Shown: one piece after another, positions 62,960 to 64,000 of the stretch | Layout: each line of letters opens with the position of its first letter | How positions within the stretch are numbered: the first letter of the stretch is position 1 | Assembly (NCBI GenBank): GCA_963729815.1 | Contig: CAVSPU010000001.1 | Coordinates: 372,001-436,000 of the forward strand | Direction of reading: 5' to 3' | Length of the DNA: 64,000 nucleotides | From: DAHUXN01 sp963729815 | GTDB lineage: Bacteria; Acidobacteriota; Terriglobia; Acidiferrales; UBA7541 | Made by a program: the position numbers and the translations under genes | Notes under the pieces: generated by a model | Told to the model about the DNA's origin: nothing | The model's database searches: none | What the model saw: the letters and a program-made list of their open reading frames with translations, nothing else

Positions 62960-63697
62960 TTAATCGTATTTTTCAAAGCGGATCTGTTTGCGGTCGAGTC
63001 CGAATTCCTCCTTCAAGATAAAGCGAACTTCGTCGACCATGACTTTCAAGCCGCAGATGTACGCCTTGAAATCCTTGCGGCCGGCGAAAAGTTTTCGCAA
63101 GTGCTCCTGGACGTAGCCTGTCTTGCCCGACCAATCGGCGGGCGGGCGGCTGAGCGTGGGCACGAAATGAAAACGCGGATTGGAGGCGGCCCAGGCCTCG
63201 AATTCACGGCGATAGAGAATCGTCTCCAGATGTCGCACGCCGAAGAGCAGCCAAAGATCGCGCGCGAGCGGTTGGCGCGAGGCAAAAATTTCCGCGAGCA
63301 TGCCGCGAATCGGCGCGATGCCGGTGCCCGTGGCGATGAAAACCAAATCCTGCTCGACGGGTTGCGAGACGACGAACGAGCCGTGCGGACCATTCAAGTT
63401 GACGATGGTGTTTGCGGCGATGTCGCACAAATAATTCGAGACGTAGCCGCCCTCGACGCGATTGAGGCAGAGGTCGAATTTCGAATCGCCGCGCGGCGCG
63501 GACGCGATGGAGTAAGGCCGCGCTTCCTTTGCGCCATTGCGAGCGACCTCGAGCGAGACGAATTGGCCGGCGTAAAATTCGAACGGGCCGCCTTCGATCA
63601 CTTCCCATTCAAAATGTTTTGTGGCGGGCGTGAGCGGAACCACGCTGCGCAAGATGGCGCGGAAATTTCGCGGCGGAATGAAAGGTCGTGTGGGCAT
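62960..63697 (-). CDS. ferredoxin-NADP(+) reductase-like flavoprotein
   Basis: A 245-residue single-chain FNR-type reductase. The N-terminal FAD domain has RPYSIAS (FAD-binding) and the C-terminal NAD(P) domain has FIATGTGIAPIRGML and YICGLKVMVDEVRFIL, ending with the EKYD aromatic-containing tail. There is no iron-sulfur domain. It transfers electrons between NAD(P)H and a ferredoxin or flavodoxin; the partner is not identifiable here. It is convergent with the GGDEF-PilZ gene. A link to the low-potential ferredoxin needed by benzoyl-CoA reductase 45 kb away is only a thought. Confidence 0.9.
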   Translation of the reverse strand: MPTRPFIPPRNFRAILRSVVPLTPATKHFEWEVIEGGPFEFYAGQFVSLEVARNGAKEARPYSIASAPRGDSKFDLCLNRVEGGYVSNYLCDIAANTIVNLNGPHGSFVVSQPVEQDLVFIATGTGIAPIRGMLAEIFASRQPLARDLWLLFGVRHLETILYRREFEAWAASNPRFHFVPTLSRPPADWSGKTGYVQEHLRKLFAGRKDFKAYICGLKVMVDEVRFILKEEFGLDRKQIRFEKYD

Positions 63698-64000
63698 CAG
63701 TTGATGGCGCGATAGGCTCCTCGGATTCCATAGTATCGCACTCGGCGAGAAAGTTCGCGCGGGGCGGAGGATTGCGAAATTGGCGCGGGGAGAATGTGGC
63801 GCGGAGGAGGCTGCGGAGGAGCCTCCGAAAATGGGGAGGGGGAATTTGTAAAAACGGAAAATTCCGTGATTAGAAATAGGTTCGAGTGAGTGTTTTGTGT
63901 AAGTTACGCGCGGTTCTAATTCCCCATAGGTGCGGCGACGGGGAGGAAGAAAGCGGGGATTGCGCAGTCGCGTCGGCTTTCCACTCTCACCGCATCGGAT
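63698..64000. other. intergenic region at the right edge
   Basis: No gene is recognised in the last 303 bases. A hairpin with seven-base perfect arms GGAGGCT (63806-63812) and AGCCTCC (63820-63826) is present, without a clear U-tract on either strand. The promoter of the flavoprotein gene should lie here. Confidence 0.45.

Noticed and set aside
1..64000. tRNA, rRNA, CRISPR array, insertion sequence or prophage
   Set aside because: No T-loop/anticodon pattern, no regularly spaced direct repeats, and no transposase, integrase or terminal inverted repeats were seen by eye.

Overview
The window looks like a chromosomal segment of a soil-type Acidobacteriota or a close relative. This is inferred from gene content: an XrtA (exosortase A)/PEP-CTERM exopolysaccharide system, He_PIG-type Ig repeats in secreted enzymes, many PilZ and sigma-54 regulators, and a GC-rich genome with AT-rich intergenic gaps. 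No rRNA, tRNA, insertion sequence, prophage or CRISPR array was seen.

Layout. 1-9.5 kb (minus strand): a secreted TPR protein (cut by the window edge), a cellulose-synthase-like glycosyltransferase with PilZ domain, a NarL-type regulator, galE, a PEP-CTERM protein behind a very good sigma-54 promoter, then prsT, epsI and xrtA. 9.5-10.35 kb: a long AT-rich gap with repeats, one CRP-like site and a possible 37-residue peptide gene. 10.36-18.7 kb (plus): a compact operon for anaerobic benzoyl-CoA degradation: had, oah, an SDR, the four subunits of an Azoarcus-type (bzdNOPQ) ATP-dependent benzoyl-CoA reductase, a small CxxC protein and a TetR regulator. 18.7-26 kb: a B12-type radical SAM protein, a transketolase with an unusual cysteine-rich tail, a small secreted protein and a YncE-like beta-propeller.

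26.5-45.7 kb: an accessory carbohydrate region. It has two large paralogous secreted glycoside-hydrolase-like genes, two tandem GT2 genes, a GT4, methyltransferases and a GNAT protein. It then runs into the distal part of a long minus-strand exopolysaccharide operon (flippase, GT2, nucleotidyltransferase-fold protein, Wzy-like polymerase, GT4, phosphodiesterase-like protein, methyltransferase). Many genes in this stretch carry single-base frame shifts, mostly +1, which point to assembly errors or genuine decay.

45.7-55.8 kb (minus): the conserved XrtA-associated core: export protein, outer-membrane barrel, chain-length determinant, secretion ATPase, tyrosine kinase, sugar transferase, GT2, FemAB-like protein and polysaccharide deacetylase. 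55.8-63.7 kb: control genes (a sigma-54 activator without receiver, an NtrC-type regulator with its histidine kinase, two PilZ proteins, a GGDEF-PilZ protein) and a ferredoxin-NADP-reductase-like flavoprotein.

How it fits together: the operon at 37-56 kb would build and export a polysaccharide, xrtA/epsI/prsT process PEP-CTERM proteins that associate with it, and c-di-GMP plus sigma-54 regulation probably time both. The benzoyl-CoA operon is a separate catabolic module and is incomplete here: no dienoyl-CoA hydratase, ferredoxin or benzoate-CoA ligase was found.
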